Below are positions 24,290 to 31,663 of a stretch of DNA of 50,555 bases, in pieces. Position 1 is the first letter of the stretch. Each line of letters begins with the position of its first letter. Source of the DNA: Cytophagaceae bacterium (GTDB lineage Bacteria > Bacteroidota > Bacteroidia > Cytophagales > Spirosomataceae); assembly GCA_027488335.1 (NCBI GenBank), contig JAIYBU010000025.1, positions 1 through 50,555 on the forward strand. The letters are read 5' to 3'. Position numbers and translations under genes: made by a program. A model generated the notes under the pieces. It saw only the letters and a list, made by a program, of their open reading frames with translations. It was not told where the DNA came from and did not search any database.

Positions 24290-25924
24290 TTACTTCTTCA
24301 CAATCACAAATTCTACACGGCGGTTTTGTGCTTTGCCTTCTTCGGTATCGTTGCTGGCAATTGGGCGAGTTTCGCCAAAACCTACACTCGTAACTCTATT
24401 GGTAGGAAGTTTCTTCGATAATAAATACGTACGAACCGATTCTGCACGGTCTTGCGAGAGTTTTAAGTTACTTTCGTTTGAACCCACATTATCGGTGTGT
24501 CCTTGAATCTCAATCGTCAGACTTACATTCGATTTCAAAGTTTCGGCAATGCGGTCTAACTCAGGAAACGATTCCGAACGTAGCGTAGCTTTGGCGTATT
24601 CAAAGAAAATATTGTTGAGCGGCACTTTTTCGCCTTCTTTTATTGCCACCAATTTGAGGTCATCGCCATTTATTTCCTTAAACTCTTTTACTTCTGTAAG
24701 GTCAATGTTTTTACCAATCGCAATAAAATCTTTGGCGATGGCGTGGTAAGAATATTTCTTTCCGTAAGGCAATACAATTTTGTATTCGCCAGTGGTTGGG
24801 TTGGTGTAAGCTTCGCCGAGTTCTTCTCCATCGGCTAAGTCTTGATAAACAATCTTTGCTTCAATCGGGCGACCCGTTTTTTGGTCGATAACCTTTCCAC
24901 TAATCATTACAACGGGCGTTGGAGCAGTTGTAGCAGTGTTTACAGGGCTTTTTCCTTCGGTTAAACTTCTTTGTTCTTCAATTCTACTGTTTGATGTTTG
25001 TACGCCTGCCACGGTTGGTTCTACCTTTTTATCTTCACGCAGTTTGAAACGCACTAAATCTCCTTTGCCGATAGAGTTTTTCTTGGTGCTCATATAGGCA
25101 TACTCGCCCGAAGCCGAAATTGTGTATGATAGTTCGTTGGCATCACTGTTTACTTTGTTGCCCATGTTGATTGGCTTCGACCATTTTCTCCAACTTCTAT
25201 CTAATCGTTTCGATACCCAAATATCAGTTCCACCCAAGCCACCTTTGCGGTCGGTAGCAAAATAAAGCGTATAATTGTCTGATGCCAAAAATGGCGTAGT
25301 TTCGGTATCGCCTGTATTAATATTATCGCCGAGATTTTCAGGTTTTGTCCATTTTCCATCTTTCCCCAAAAAACTTACATATAAATCATCTTCTTTGCTG
25401 TTGCGTTTTTCGCTAAAAGCCAAAATCAACGTTTTTCCATCGTTCGATAAACAGGCTGTCAGAAACTGACCCTTACACATATCATCAAACTTCGGAATTA
25501 TCACCTTTTGTGGTTCTCCCCAGCCAGTTTTTGTTTTTTTGCACATCGAAAGTCCGACCTCATTTTCACGGCGGCCACCATTATAAACCCCCGAAATCAG
25601 AATCGTATTTCCATCGGGTGTAATACTAAAAAGGTCGTTATATTGGTCTTTGTTGATGCTATTGGGCATTCTTCGGGCAATCGTCCATGAGTCATCTCTA
25701 TTATCCGAATACCACACATCTTGGCTGCCTTTTGCTCCATAATTATTTGATGGGTGGCTCACTCGCACAAAATATAGTGTTTTGCCATCGGGCGAAATAA
25801 CAGGATTTAATTCATTAAATTCGGTATTAACCGCCGAACCAAGCTGCTCCATTGACTGGGCGAAAAGCTCATTTGAAGAAAAGTATAAATAAGAGGATAG
25901 TAAGAATAGGATAGCCTTACGCAT
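24290..25924 (-). CDS. PorE-like protein: WD40 propeller, CRD and OmpA domain
   Basis: A 544-residue exported protein starting at ATG 25924, where a signal peptide (ending LFAQ) begins; the longer ORF upstream is not needed. Residues about 25-300 contain PD40/WD40-like blades (NPVISPDGKTLYFV, YTLYFATDRKGGLGGTDIWV). Residues about 345-415 form a carboxypeptidase-regulatory-like domain (ISGKVIDQKTGRPIEAKI). The C-terminus is a peptidoglycan-binding OmpA domain (EIQGHTDNVGSNESN, then LSQDRAESVRTYLL and NRRVEFVIV). This order matches T9SS PorE without its N-terminal TPR domain. It likely ties an outer-membrane or secretion complex to peptidoglycan. Confidence 0.85.
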   Translation of the reverse strand: MRKAILFLLSSYLYFSSNELFAQSMEQLGSAVNTEFNELNPVISPDGKTLYFVRVSHPSNNYGAKGSQDVWYSDNRDDSWTIARRMPNSINKDQYNDLFSITPDGNTILISGVYNGGRRENEVGLSMCKKTKTGWGEPQKVIIPKFDDMCKGQFLTACLSNDGKTLILAFSEKRNSKEDDLYVSFLGKDGKWTKPENLGDNINTGDTETTPFLASDNYTLYFATDRKGGLGGTDIWVSKRLDRSWRKWSKPINMGNKVNSDANELSYTISASGEYAYMSTKKNSIGKGDLVRFKLREDKKVEPTVAGVQTSNSRIEEQRSLTEGKSPVNTATTAPTPVVMISGKVIDQKTGRPIEAKIVYQDLADGEELGEAYTNPTTGEYKIVLPYGKKYSYHAIAKDFIAIGKNIDLTEVKEFKEINGDDLKLVAIKEGEKVPLNNIFFEYAKATLRSESFPELDRIAETLKSNVSLTIEIQGHTDNVGSNESNLKLSQDRAESVRTYLLSKKLPTNRVTSVGFGETRPIASNDTEEGKAQNRRVEFVIVKK

Positions 25925-26028
25925 AAAATCTGTTTTATTTTTAAGAATAATCATATAAGTCGCTTTGCAAATAACGCAATCTCCGAGCCAAAATGTATTA
26001 AATCTTGAAAAAATCATTCTAAAATCCG

Positions 26029-26036
26029 TAGTTTTG
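26029..26036 (+). promoter_or_regulatory. Promoter of the heptose kinase gene
   Basis: TAGTTTTG, a perfect -7 match, with TTG at 26005-26007, 21 bases upstream, as -33. Predicted start near 26043, giving a leader of about 144 bases. The leader holds two hairpins: CCGATT/AATCGG (26079-26092) and GCGAC/GTCGC (26113-26123). Confidence 0.65.
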
Positions 26037-26186
26037 TAGCTGAATCTTTGTGAGAAAGTTTTTTAAGGATAGACAAATCCGATTTTAATCGGGTTTCGAA
26101 GAAACATTCCGTGCGACGGTCGCCATTGTTCCCTTAGTTAGCAATTTGAATCGCTGACTATTAAAAGTTTATAATTGAAGATTTTA

Positions 26187-27164
26187 ATGCAAGCAAACCA
26201 AATTTTTGATGCCTTCGCTCAACTCCGAGTATTGATTGTGGGCGATGTGATGATAGATTCATATATTTTCGGAAAAGTTGAGCGTATTTCGCCCGAGGCT
26301 CCGATTCCTGTCGTAAACGTAAAGCGTAAAGAAATTCGTTTGGGCGGAGCAGGAAATGTTGCTATGAATATTAAATCGTTGGGTGGAACGGCTATTTTAT
26401 GCACAGTGGTAGGTAATGATTCGGACGCAAATGATTTAATTAAATTGCTGATTGATAACGATTTATCAACCGAAGGTATCATCAGAAGTAACGACCGAAT
26501 CACGACTGTGAAACAACGAATTTTGGCGGGTTCGCAGCATGTTGTAAGGATTGATTCTGAAATGGATGGCTTCATCAATGCCGATGAGCGTTCGCAGCTC
26601 ATCGAAAGAACCAAACTTTTAGCTGAATCCTGTGATGTAATTATTTTCGAAGACTACGACAAAGGTACTTTAGATGCTGAAAGTATTCAAGCGATTGTGA
26701 GTTTTGCAAAGTCAAAAGGCATTCCAACAATCGTTGACCCTAAGAAACGTAATTTCTTGCATTATCAAGGAACGGATATTTTTAAACCAAACCTCAAAGA
26801 GCTAAAAGAGGGTTTAAAAATAGATTTCGATGCAAAAAATTTGGATGAAGTAAAAGCAGCAGTAGCATCGGCCAAACAAACTTTGGGTGTAAATGGCGTT
26901 TTTCTAACATTATCCGAAAACGGTGTTTTTATAGATTTTGCTAACGAAATACACCATATTGCGGCACATTTGCGTAGTATTACCGATGTTTCAGGAGCAG
27001 GAGATACGGTTGTAAGTATTGCGGCTATGTGTTTGGCACTGAAACTTTCGCCGAAAGCAATTGCCGAAATATCGAACTTGGGTGGCGGACTTGTGTGTGA
27101 ATACGTGGGTGTTGTGCCAATCGAAAAGGAGAAATTAAAGACAGAGTGTCAGAAATATTTGTAG
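26187..27164 (+). CDS. D-glycero-beta-D-manno-heptose-7-phosphate kinase (HldE kinase domain)
   Basis: A 325-residue PfkB-family sugar kinase equivalent to the N-terminal half of HldE/RfaE, used to make ADP-heptose for lipopolysaccharide. Motifs: GDVMIDSYIFGKVERISPEAP near the start, the glycine-rich RLGGAGNVAMN, and the catalytic DVSGAGDTV (Asp as base). The nucleotidyltransferase half of HldE is absent, so this is the stand-alone form. ATG at 26187 is preferred to TTG at 26175. A related pfkB sugar kinase role is possible, but the VERISPEAP motif favours heptose kinase. Confidence 0.9.
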   Translation: MQANQIFDAFAQLRVLIVGDVMIDSYIFGKVERISPEAPIPVVNVKRKEIRLGGAGNVAMNIKSLGGTAILCTVVGNDSDANDLIKLLIDNDLSTEGIIRSNDRITTVKQRILAGSQHVVRIDSEMDGFINADERSQLIERTKLLAESCDVIIFEDYDKGTLDAESIQAIVSFAKSKGIPTIVDPKKRNFLHYQGTDIFKPNLKELKEGLKIDFDAKNLDEVKAAVASAKQTLGVNGVFLTLSENGVFIDFANEIHHIAAHLRSITDVSGAGDTVVSIAAMCLALKLSPKAIAEISNLGGGLVCEYVGVVPIEKEKLKTECQKYL

Positions 27165-27209
27165 TTTTCCGTAGGAATAAAAAATTTCGACGTTCTATAT
27201 TCAGTGGTA

Positions 27210-27257
27210 CAAAAAAAGCACCATACATTTTTTCTTTTAGAAATAATATATGGTGCT
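27210..27257 (-). terminator. Terminator of the 36-residue peptide gene
   Basis: Arms AGCACCATA (27217-27225) and TATGGTGCT (27249-27257) pair perfectly with an AT-rich loop of 23. Read on the minus strand the hairpin is followed by TTTTTTT (27216-27210); on the plus strand it is followed by A residues. It therefore serves the small minus-strand gene ending at 27317. Confidence 0.8.
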
Positions 27258-27316
27258 AAAAACTCAGAATGTCGGCAAATTGACGGCTTTGATGGCTACA
27301 ATTCATTATGACTGAA

Positions 27317-27427
27317 TTATTTTGTGGTTGGCTTGAATGGTAGTGTTAGTTTTCCTTTTTTGTTTAAAGAATAAACTACAACGCCAACAGCAACAGCGGC
27401 TAATCCGAATAATACTCCCTTTTTCAT
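27317..27427 (-). CDS. Small single-helix membrane peptide (36 aa)
   Basis: An ORF of 36 codons: MKKGVLFGLAAVAVGVVVYS followed by LNKKGKLTLPFKPTTK. One membrane helix (about residues 4-20) is flanked by lysines on both sides, with a basic, Pro-containing tail. Support for a real gene: codons typical of the genome, a terminator with U-tract 60 bp beyond the stop on the same strand, and a structured upstream region with a 14-bp palindrome (27494-27507) and a tandem 11-bp repeat. No strong ribosome site and only a near-match -7 (TAGTTGTG). No function is known to me. Confidence 0.65.
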   Translation of the reverse strand: MKKGVLFGLAAVAVGVVVYSLNKKGKLTLPFKPTTK

Positions 27428-27736
27428 TGTCGTATTTGTTTAAATTGTTTCTTTGGTTTTTTACACAACTAAATAACGGAAAAATTCTAGTATTTGTTGC
27501 AACAAACGCTTAAAAATTTCTTAAAAATTTATTTTACGGTAAAAATTCATAATAGAAGCTTTATCCAGTACCAATAATTGACAAAATACAGAAATATTTA
27601 TGTCAGCTTATTTTTCTGAAAAGAAAAAATATAATTATTCAAATAAATTTTGTCTAATGAGTAATTTTAAAAACATAAAGAAACCTTTAAGCGTATTTTA
27701 AGATAATATGGTTTTACTTTTTAACTCTATCAAATT
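27428..27736. other. Intergenic region with palindrome and tandem repeat
   Basis: Very AT-rich 309 bp between the small peptide gene and rsgA, which diverge. Contains the perfect palindrome TTTGTTGCAACAAA (27494-27507) and two head-to-tail copies of CTTAAAAATTT (27510-27531). Probably carries promoter and regulatory sites for one or both genes; no exact TAnnTTTG match was found for rsgA, only TAAATTTTG near 27645. Confidence 0.6.
27494..27507. promoter_or_regulatory. Perfect 14-bp palindrome, possible operator
   Basis: TTTGTTGCAACAAA is its own complement. It lies 67 bp upstream of the small peptide start codon, next to a tandem repeat of CTTAAAAATTT at 27510-27531. Confidence 0.4.
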
Positions 27737-28669
27737 TTGAGCCAAAAGATTGGATTAGTGATGCGTTCGACGGGTTCTTGGTACGATGTTCGTTCCAACG
27801 AAGGAACTATTATGCAATGTCGCCTCAAAGGTAAGTTCAAAATCAAGGGTTTTAAGGTAACAAACCCCATTGCCGTTGGCGATAAAGTTGTTTATGAAAT
27901 AGAAGATGAAAACCGCAATGCGGGAATCATCAGTGATATTCTCCCTCGTGAAAATTATATCATTCGTCAGTCAGTACATAAAACCGCTCATGGGCATTTA
28001 CTGGCGACTAATCTCGACCAAGCGGTGCTAATTGCTACGCTCGATTTCCCCCGAACTTCACTGGGTTTTATCGACCGTTTTTTGGTGGCTGCCGAATCGT
28101 TTCGTATTCCTACGGTGCTGGTTTTTAACAAACTCGATTTACTCAATGAAGAGCAAATTGCTTATCAGCACGAACTAACCGAACTTTACGAAAGCCTCAA
28201 TTATCAATGTATTTTTACTTCGGCCGTTGATGGCACGGGCGTTGAAGACTTCCTTGATGTCTTGAAAGGAAAAGTTTCGCTAATTTCGGGGCATTCGGGC
28301 GTTGGAAAATCTACTTTGGTCAATGCTATCGCTCCCGATTTAGATTTACGTACTTCGCAGGTTTCAACCTTTGCCAATAAAGGAGTTCATACGACAACTT
28401 TTGCCGAAATGTTTGAAATCGCCCCCGAAACTTTTATCATTGATTCGCCAGGAATTAAGGAATTAGGCCTTGCCGATATGCAAAAAGAAGAAATTGGACA
28501 TTATTTTCCCGAAATTTTGGAAATAATGGGCGAATGTCGCTTTCATAATTGTATGCACCTTGACGAACCCAATTGTGCCGTAAAAGAAGCCGTCACGGAA
28601 GAACGAATAGCCCAAAGCCGATATTTTAGCTATCTAAGCATGATAGATGGTGGCGATAATAGGAAATAG
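27737..28669 (+). CDS. rsgA: Small ribosomal subunit biogenesis GTPase RsgA
   Basis: Circularly permuted GTPase that checks late 30S assembly. The 310-residue protein has an N-terminal OB fold (residues 1-70), then the motifs in permuted order: NKLD (VFNKLDLLN, G4), SAVDG (G5), GHSGVGKST (G1), and DSPGIKE (G3), followed by a zinc knuckle with CRFHNCMHLDEPNC. The start is a TTG codon at 27737; the first ATG (27761) would remove the first strand of the OB fold, so TTG is preferred. Confidence 0.94.
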   Translation: MSQKIGLVMRSTGSWYDVRSNEGTIMQCRLKGKFKIKGFKVTNPIAVGDKVVYEIEDENRNAGIISDILPRENYIIRQSVHKTAHGHLLATNLDQAVLIATLDFPRTSLGFIDRFLVAAESFRIPTVLVFNKLDLLNEEQIAYQHELTELYESLNYQCIFTSAVDGTGVEDFLDVLKGKVSLISGHSGVGKSTLVNAIAPDLDLRTSQVSTFANKGVHTTTFAEMFEIAPETFIIDSPGIKELGLADMQKEEIGHYFPEILEIMGECRFHNCMHLDEPNCAVKEAVTEERIAQSRYFSYLSMIDGGDNRK

Positions 28670-28837
28670 AGAAAAGTCCACAGTTTTCGGTTTACATTCC
28701 AAAGAAAAAAAGTCTATTAAAATCTATGGATAGTTGACTTGCTATTAGTTGAAACCTCCTTTCATCCTCAAAATCATCTGTTTTACACAAATATTATTTT
28801 CAAGAAATATTTATTCGTGTTCTTTTGTTAAAAATCG

Positions 28838-28845
28838 TAATTTTG
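28838..28845 (+). promoter_or_regulatory. -7 promoter element of the ECF sigma gene
   Basis: TAATTTTG, perfect TAnnTTTG. It lies 22 bp before the ATG at 28867, giving a leader of about 15 bases, and rules out the upstream in-frame start at 28825, which would lie before the promoter. Confidence 0.65.
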
Positions 28846-28866
28846 CCAGACTATAACGTAAAGTCT

Positions 28867-29496
28867 ATGGAAGAAGAAGAAGAAATCGTAGAAGTAGTAG
28901 CACGGTACTCCGAAAAAGAAAAATACGCAGTTTTTGATAAAGAGTTTATGCCACACATAGATTCGATGTATAACTTTGCCTTTCGCCTCACCAATGATGA
29001 AGATGATGCCAACGACTTGGTACAAGATACCTACCTGAAGGCGTTCCGCTTTATCAATTCATTCGAGCGAGGAACTAATGCAAAAGCATGGTTGTTCAGA
29101 ATTTTGAAAAACAGCTTTATCAACGATTATCGTAAGAAAAGCAAAGAACCATCAAAGGTAGATTACCAAGACGTTGAGACAACCTATAATTCGACAGAAG
29201 ATGCCGAAATGGATGCCACAACCGATTTGCGTACTGAAACTGTGCAAGATATGATTGGCGACGAAGTTGCCAATGCTTTAAATAGTTTGCCCGTTGATTT
29301 CAGAACAGTTATCATTTTGTGTGATATTGAAGGATTTACCTACGAAGAAATGGCAAAAATCTTAGATATTCCAATCGGAACTGTTCGTTCGAGATTGCAC
29401 CGTGCCAGAAACCTTTTGAAAGAAAAATTGAAAGGATATGCCACTTCAATGGGCTATAAAACCGAAGAGTTGGAGAGCGAAGAAGAAGCATTTTAA
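28867..29496 (+). CDS. ECF-family RNA polymerase sigma factor
   Basis: A 209-residue sigma-70 factor of the extracytoplasmic-function type. Region 2 (residues about 25-95) includes MYNFAFRLTNDEDDANDLVQDTYLKAF and the -10 recognition segment AKAWLFRILKNSFINDYRK; region 4 (about 140-195) has LPVDFRTVIILCDIEGFTYEEMA and the helix-turn-helix IPIGTVRSRLHRAR. The N-terminus is unusually acidic (five Glu in residues 2-7) and the C-terminus too. A probable anti-sigma gene follows 181 bp downstream. The regulon cannot be read from the sequence. Confidence 0.93.
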   Translation: MEEEEEIVEVVARYSEKEKYAVFDKEFMPHIDSMYNFAFRLTNDEDDANDLVQDTYLKAFRFINSFERGTNAKAWLFRILKNSFINDYRKKSKEPSKVDYQDVETTYNSTEDAEMDATTDLRTETVQDMIGDEVANALNSLPVDFRTVIILCDIEGFTYEEMAKILDIPIGTVRSRLHRARNLLKEKLKGYATSMGYKTEELESEEEAF

Positions 29497-29677
29497 TATA
29501 TAAAACACCATAAGTGAACAAATTCTGAAAGATTACTGTTCTCCATTTGTTCAAAAACTTGATAAATAAGATTCTTCAGCCAAATAATTTTTGTTTGAAT
29601 AATCCAAATCCAATAGAAAATACTTTACAAACTAAAGTGAGCAAAATAAAATTACTGTTCCTATAATTATTAAATCA

Positions 29678-29977
29678 ATGAAGTATCAGTGTGAAAATCA
29701 CCAGAAGTGCATGAAGATGATACAGGCCGTTCTTGACGGTTCTGCATCTGCTGAGGAAGTGGAACACTTCAAACAGAACATGGATGCTTGTATGCCCTGT
29801 ATTGAAACATACAAGTTGGAGAAAAGCGTGAAGGAAGCGATGCAGTCGAAAGTAGAAAAAAAATGCTGCCCACAGTCGATAATCGTTGATATTAGAGCAA
29901 AAATTGGTTTAGCACTTTTGTTGTTTGGATTTATATTTATTGAAGTAAAACTCTATCATATTTTATTTAGTTGTTGA
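29678..29977 (+). CDS. Putative anti-sigma factor with altered zinc motif
   Basis: A 99-residue protein. Residues 1-65 align with the anti-sigma zinc-finger (ZAS) type found after ECF sigma genes; the CxxC pair is C38-M-P-C41 in QNMDACMPCIETYKLEK. The His expected four residues before the first Cys is Asn34, although His30 and the N-terminal H8xxC11 remain as possible ligands. A CC pair (63-64) and a C-terminal membrane helix (about 73-95) follow. The gene pair, spacing and fold suggest a membrane-bound anti-sigma; whether zinc is bound is uncertain. Confidence 0.75.
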   Translation: MKYQCENHQKCMKMIQAVLDGSASAEEVEHFKQNMDACMPCIETYKLEKSVKEAMQSKVEKKCCPQSIIVDIRAKIGLALLLFGFIFIEVKLYHILFSC

Positions 29978-30011
29978 TTATTCATAGCTCATTAACTAAA
30001 TAAATTGCCTT

Positions 30012-30050
30012 AAAAAAAGCCATCAAATTTAATATTTGATGGCTTTTTTT
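30012..30050. terminator. Bidirectional terminator
   Basis: Perfect 17-bp stem, arms 30012-30028 and 30034-30050 with loop TTAAT; core GCCATCAAAT with A7 and T7 flanks, so both strands give a U-tract. It separates convergent genes ending at 29977 and 30057. Confidence 0.92.
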
Positions 30051-30056
30051 GTGAAT

Positions 30057-30965
30057 CTATACAGTAGGATGATGATAAAATTCAAATTTATTCGCTTCTT
30101 CCCAGTCATAAAGCCATCCCGCCTTGATAGTATCATCAAAGTATTTATTGGCTGAAATGCCATTAGGTAAAAGTTCGTCATTTTTAGCAACGAGCTTGAC
30201 GGGTACTAATGAAACCCCATTTTGAATCGCAATACTCGTGCGTTTATGCCCATCAAGTATGGCCCACTTGCCATTTTTTTCGATAACAGAAATTGGATAT
30301 TCCGATGAAGGTGACGTAAGATTAATCTGCTCTTTCAAATCATTGAAATCATCATTGAAAGTCTCCTGAATATTTTGGGTAGGAAATAAAATCTTAGGAT
30401 TACACCAAATAACCCCACGTTGAAAATCATTTTGATTGATTATCTTAGTGATAAACCTTGCAATCGTCATGGTTTTCAATTCAGTTGTATTGATTGTTAA
30501 ATCGAAATTACTGAAATCAGCACAATCAGCCCCATATTCTTTTAAAAAACGATGGTTTTCGCTGCCTTTTCTTAATGTTATTGACTTTATAGTTTCCTGA
30601 ATTGTTGCATAAGTTGTTTCATTAATTCGGGTCGAATCGCTCATAATGCGTTTGGCAGCAACTTCAATATCAATCAAAAAGTATAATTTTATTGATGAAG
30701 GAATAAAAAACCAACCTAAACGAGAATCTACAACAAAGTTTTTGTCCAAAGTATTTAAAGCTCGTAGGTTATCATCGATTTCTTTATCAATATCCTTATT
30801 TGTATCGGCCAAATTATTTAGTTCGAGTGTAGTCATGCCATAACGGCGAGCAATTTCTCGCTGAATTGCTCCAGTCGAAAGGTATTTAAGGTTAAGTTCC
30901 TCAGACAAAATCTTGGCAATTGTACTTTTTCCGCTTCCTAAATCTCCTGTAATAGTAATTTTCAT
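30057..30965 (-). CDS. Cytidylate-kinase-like P-loop protein fused to a ParB-like domain
   Basis: A 302-residue two-domain protein. Residues 1-175 form a P-loop NMP-kinase-like domain: Walker A GDLGSGKST (7-15), TGAIQREIARRYG (31-43) and VVDSRLGWFF (78-87), which resembles the GRLAGW segment of archaeal-type CMP kinases. Residues about 190-262 resemble a ParB/sulfiredoxin-fold domain, with KWAILDGHKRTSIAIQNG (233-250) matching the DGHxR box. The last 40 residues are aromatic-rich. No signal peptide. ParB-fold kinases acting on free serine are known, so a small-molecule phosphotransfer role is possible; the actual substrate is unknown. Monocistronic with its own promoter. Confidence 0.72.
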   Translation of the reverse strand: MKITITGDLGSGKSTIAKILSEELNLKYLSTGAIQREIARRYGMTTLELNNLADTNKDIDKEIDDNLRALNTLDKNFVVDSRLGWFFIPSSIKLYFLIDIEVAAKRIMSDSTRINETTYATIQETIKSITLRKGSENHRFLKEYGADCADFSNFDLTINTTELKTMTIARFITKIINQNDFQRGVIWCNPKILFPTQNIQETFNDDFNDLKEQINLTSPSSEYPISVIEKNGKWAILDGHKRTSIAIQNGVSLVPVKLVAKNDELLPNGISANKYFDDTIKAGWLYDWEEANKFEFYHHPTV

Positions 30966-30994
30966 ATAGATTGCTATATTTTTTAAAAATTTGA

Positions 30995-31002
30995 CAAAAT
31001 TA
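30995..31002 (-). promoter_or_regulatory. -7 promoter element of the kinase-ParB gene
   Basis: Minus-strand TAATTTTG, perfect match, with a TTG about 22 bases upstream. It overlaps no coding sequence and is back to back with the nadD promoter 44 bp away. Confidence 0.6.
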
Positions 31003-31045
31003 TTCTTTTATTCTCAATTTTGCCCAATCAAATTGTAATATTTGG

Positions 31046-31053
31046 TATTTTTG
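31046..31053 (+). promoter_or_regulatory. -7 promoter element of nadD
   Basis: TATTTTTG, perfect TAnnTTTG, with TTTG at 31019-31022 as a possible -33. The leader to the start at 31072 would be about 12 bases. Confidence 0.5.
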
Positions 31054-31071
31054 AGGCAGATAAGTTAAATC

Positions 31072-31644
31072 ATGAAAATAGGTCTGTTTTTTGGTTCGTT
31101 CAACCCCATTCACGTTGGTCATTTGATTATTGCTAATACAATGGCCAATTGCACCGATTTGGAGCAGGTTTGGTTTATTGTTTCACCGCAAAATCCGTTT
31201 AAGAAAAACAAAAGTTTGCTGCACGAGTTCGACAGACTCACGATGGTCGAAAAAGCCATTTCGGATAATTATAAGTTAAAAGCCAGCGATATTGAGTTTT
31301 CAATGCCCAAGCCAAGTTATACGATTGATACCCTAACGAAGTTATCTGAGCGTCATCCAAACCACGAGTTTAAACTAATTATGGGTGAAGATAATTTGGT
31401 GCAGTTTGAAAATTGGAAAAACTATGATAAGATTCTCGAATACTACGAACTCTACGTTTATCCAAGACCAAATACGGCCGAGCATAATTTCAAAATTCAC
31501 CCGAAAGTAAGGTTTGTAGAAGCACCCTTGCTTGATATTTCGGCAACCTTTATCCGAAATTCAATCAAGTCAGGAAAACCCATCCGCTACATGGTTTCAG
31601 ATGTGGTCGATGAATATATCCGCTGGAAGAAATTTTATTTGTAA
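31072..31644 (+). CDS. nadD: Nicotinate-nucleotide adenylyltransferase
   Basis: Transfers AMP from ATP to nicotinate mononucleotide in NAD synthesis. The 190-residue protein has the nucleotidyltransferase motif GSFNPIHVGHLIIA (HxGH, residues 8-21) and the C-terminal ISATFIRNSIKSGKP, equivalent to the ISSTxIR motif. Family length is normal. It ends 20 bp from the convergent RmlD-like gene with no evident terminator between. Confidence 0.95.
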   Translation: MKIGLFFGSFNPIHVGHLIIANTMANCTDLEQVWFIVSPQNPFKKNKSLLHEFDRLTMVEKAISDNYKLKASDIEFSMPKPSYTIDTLTKLSERHPNHEFKLIMGEDNLVQFENWKNYDKILEYYELYVYPRPNTAEHNFKIHPKVRFVEAPLLDISATFIRNSIKSGKPIRYMVSDVVDEYIRWKKFYL

Positions 31645-31663
31645 CTCGGTTCGCTCCGTAGAC

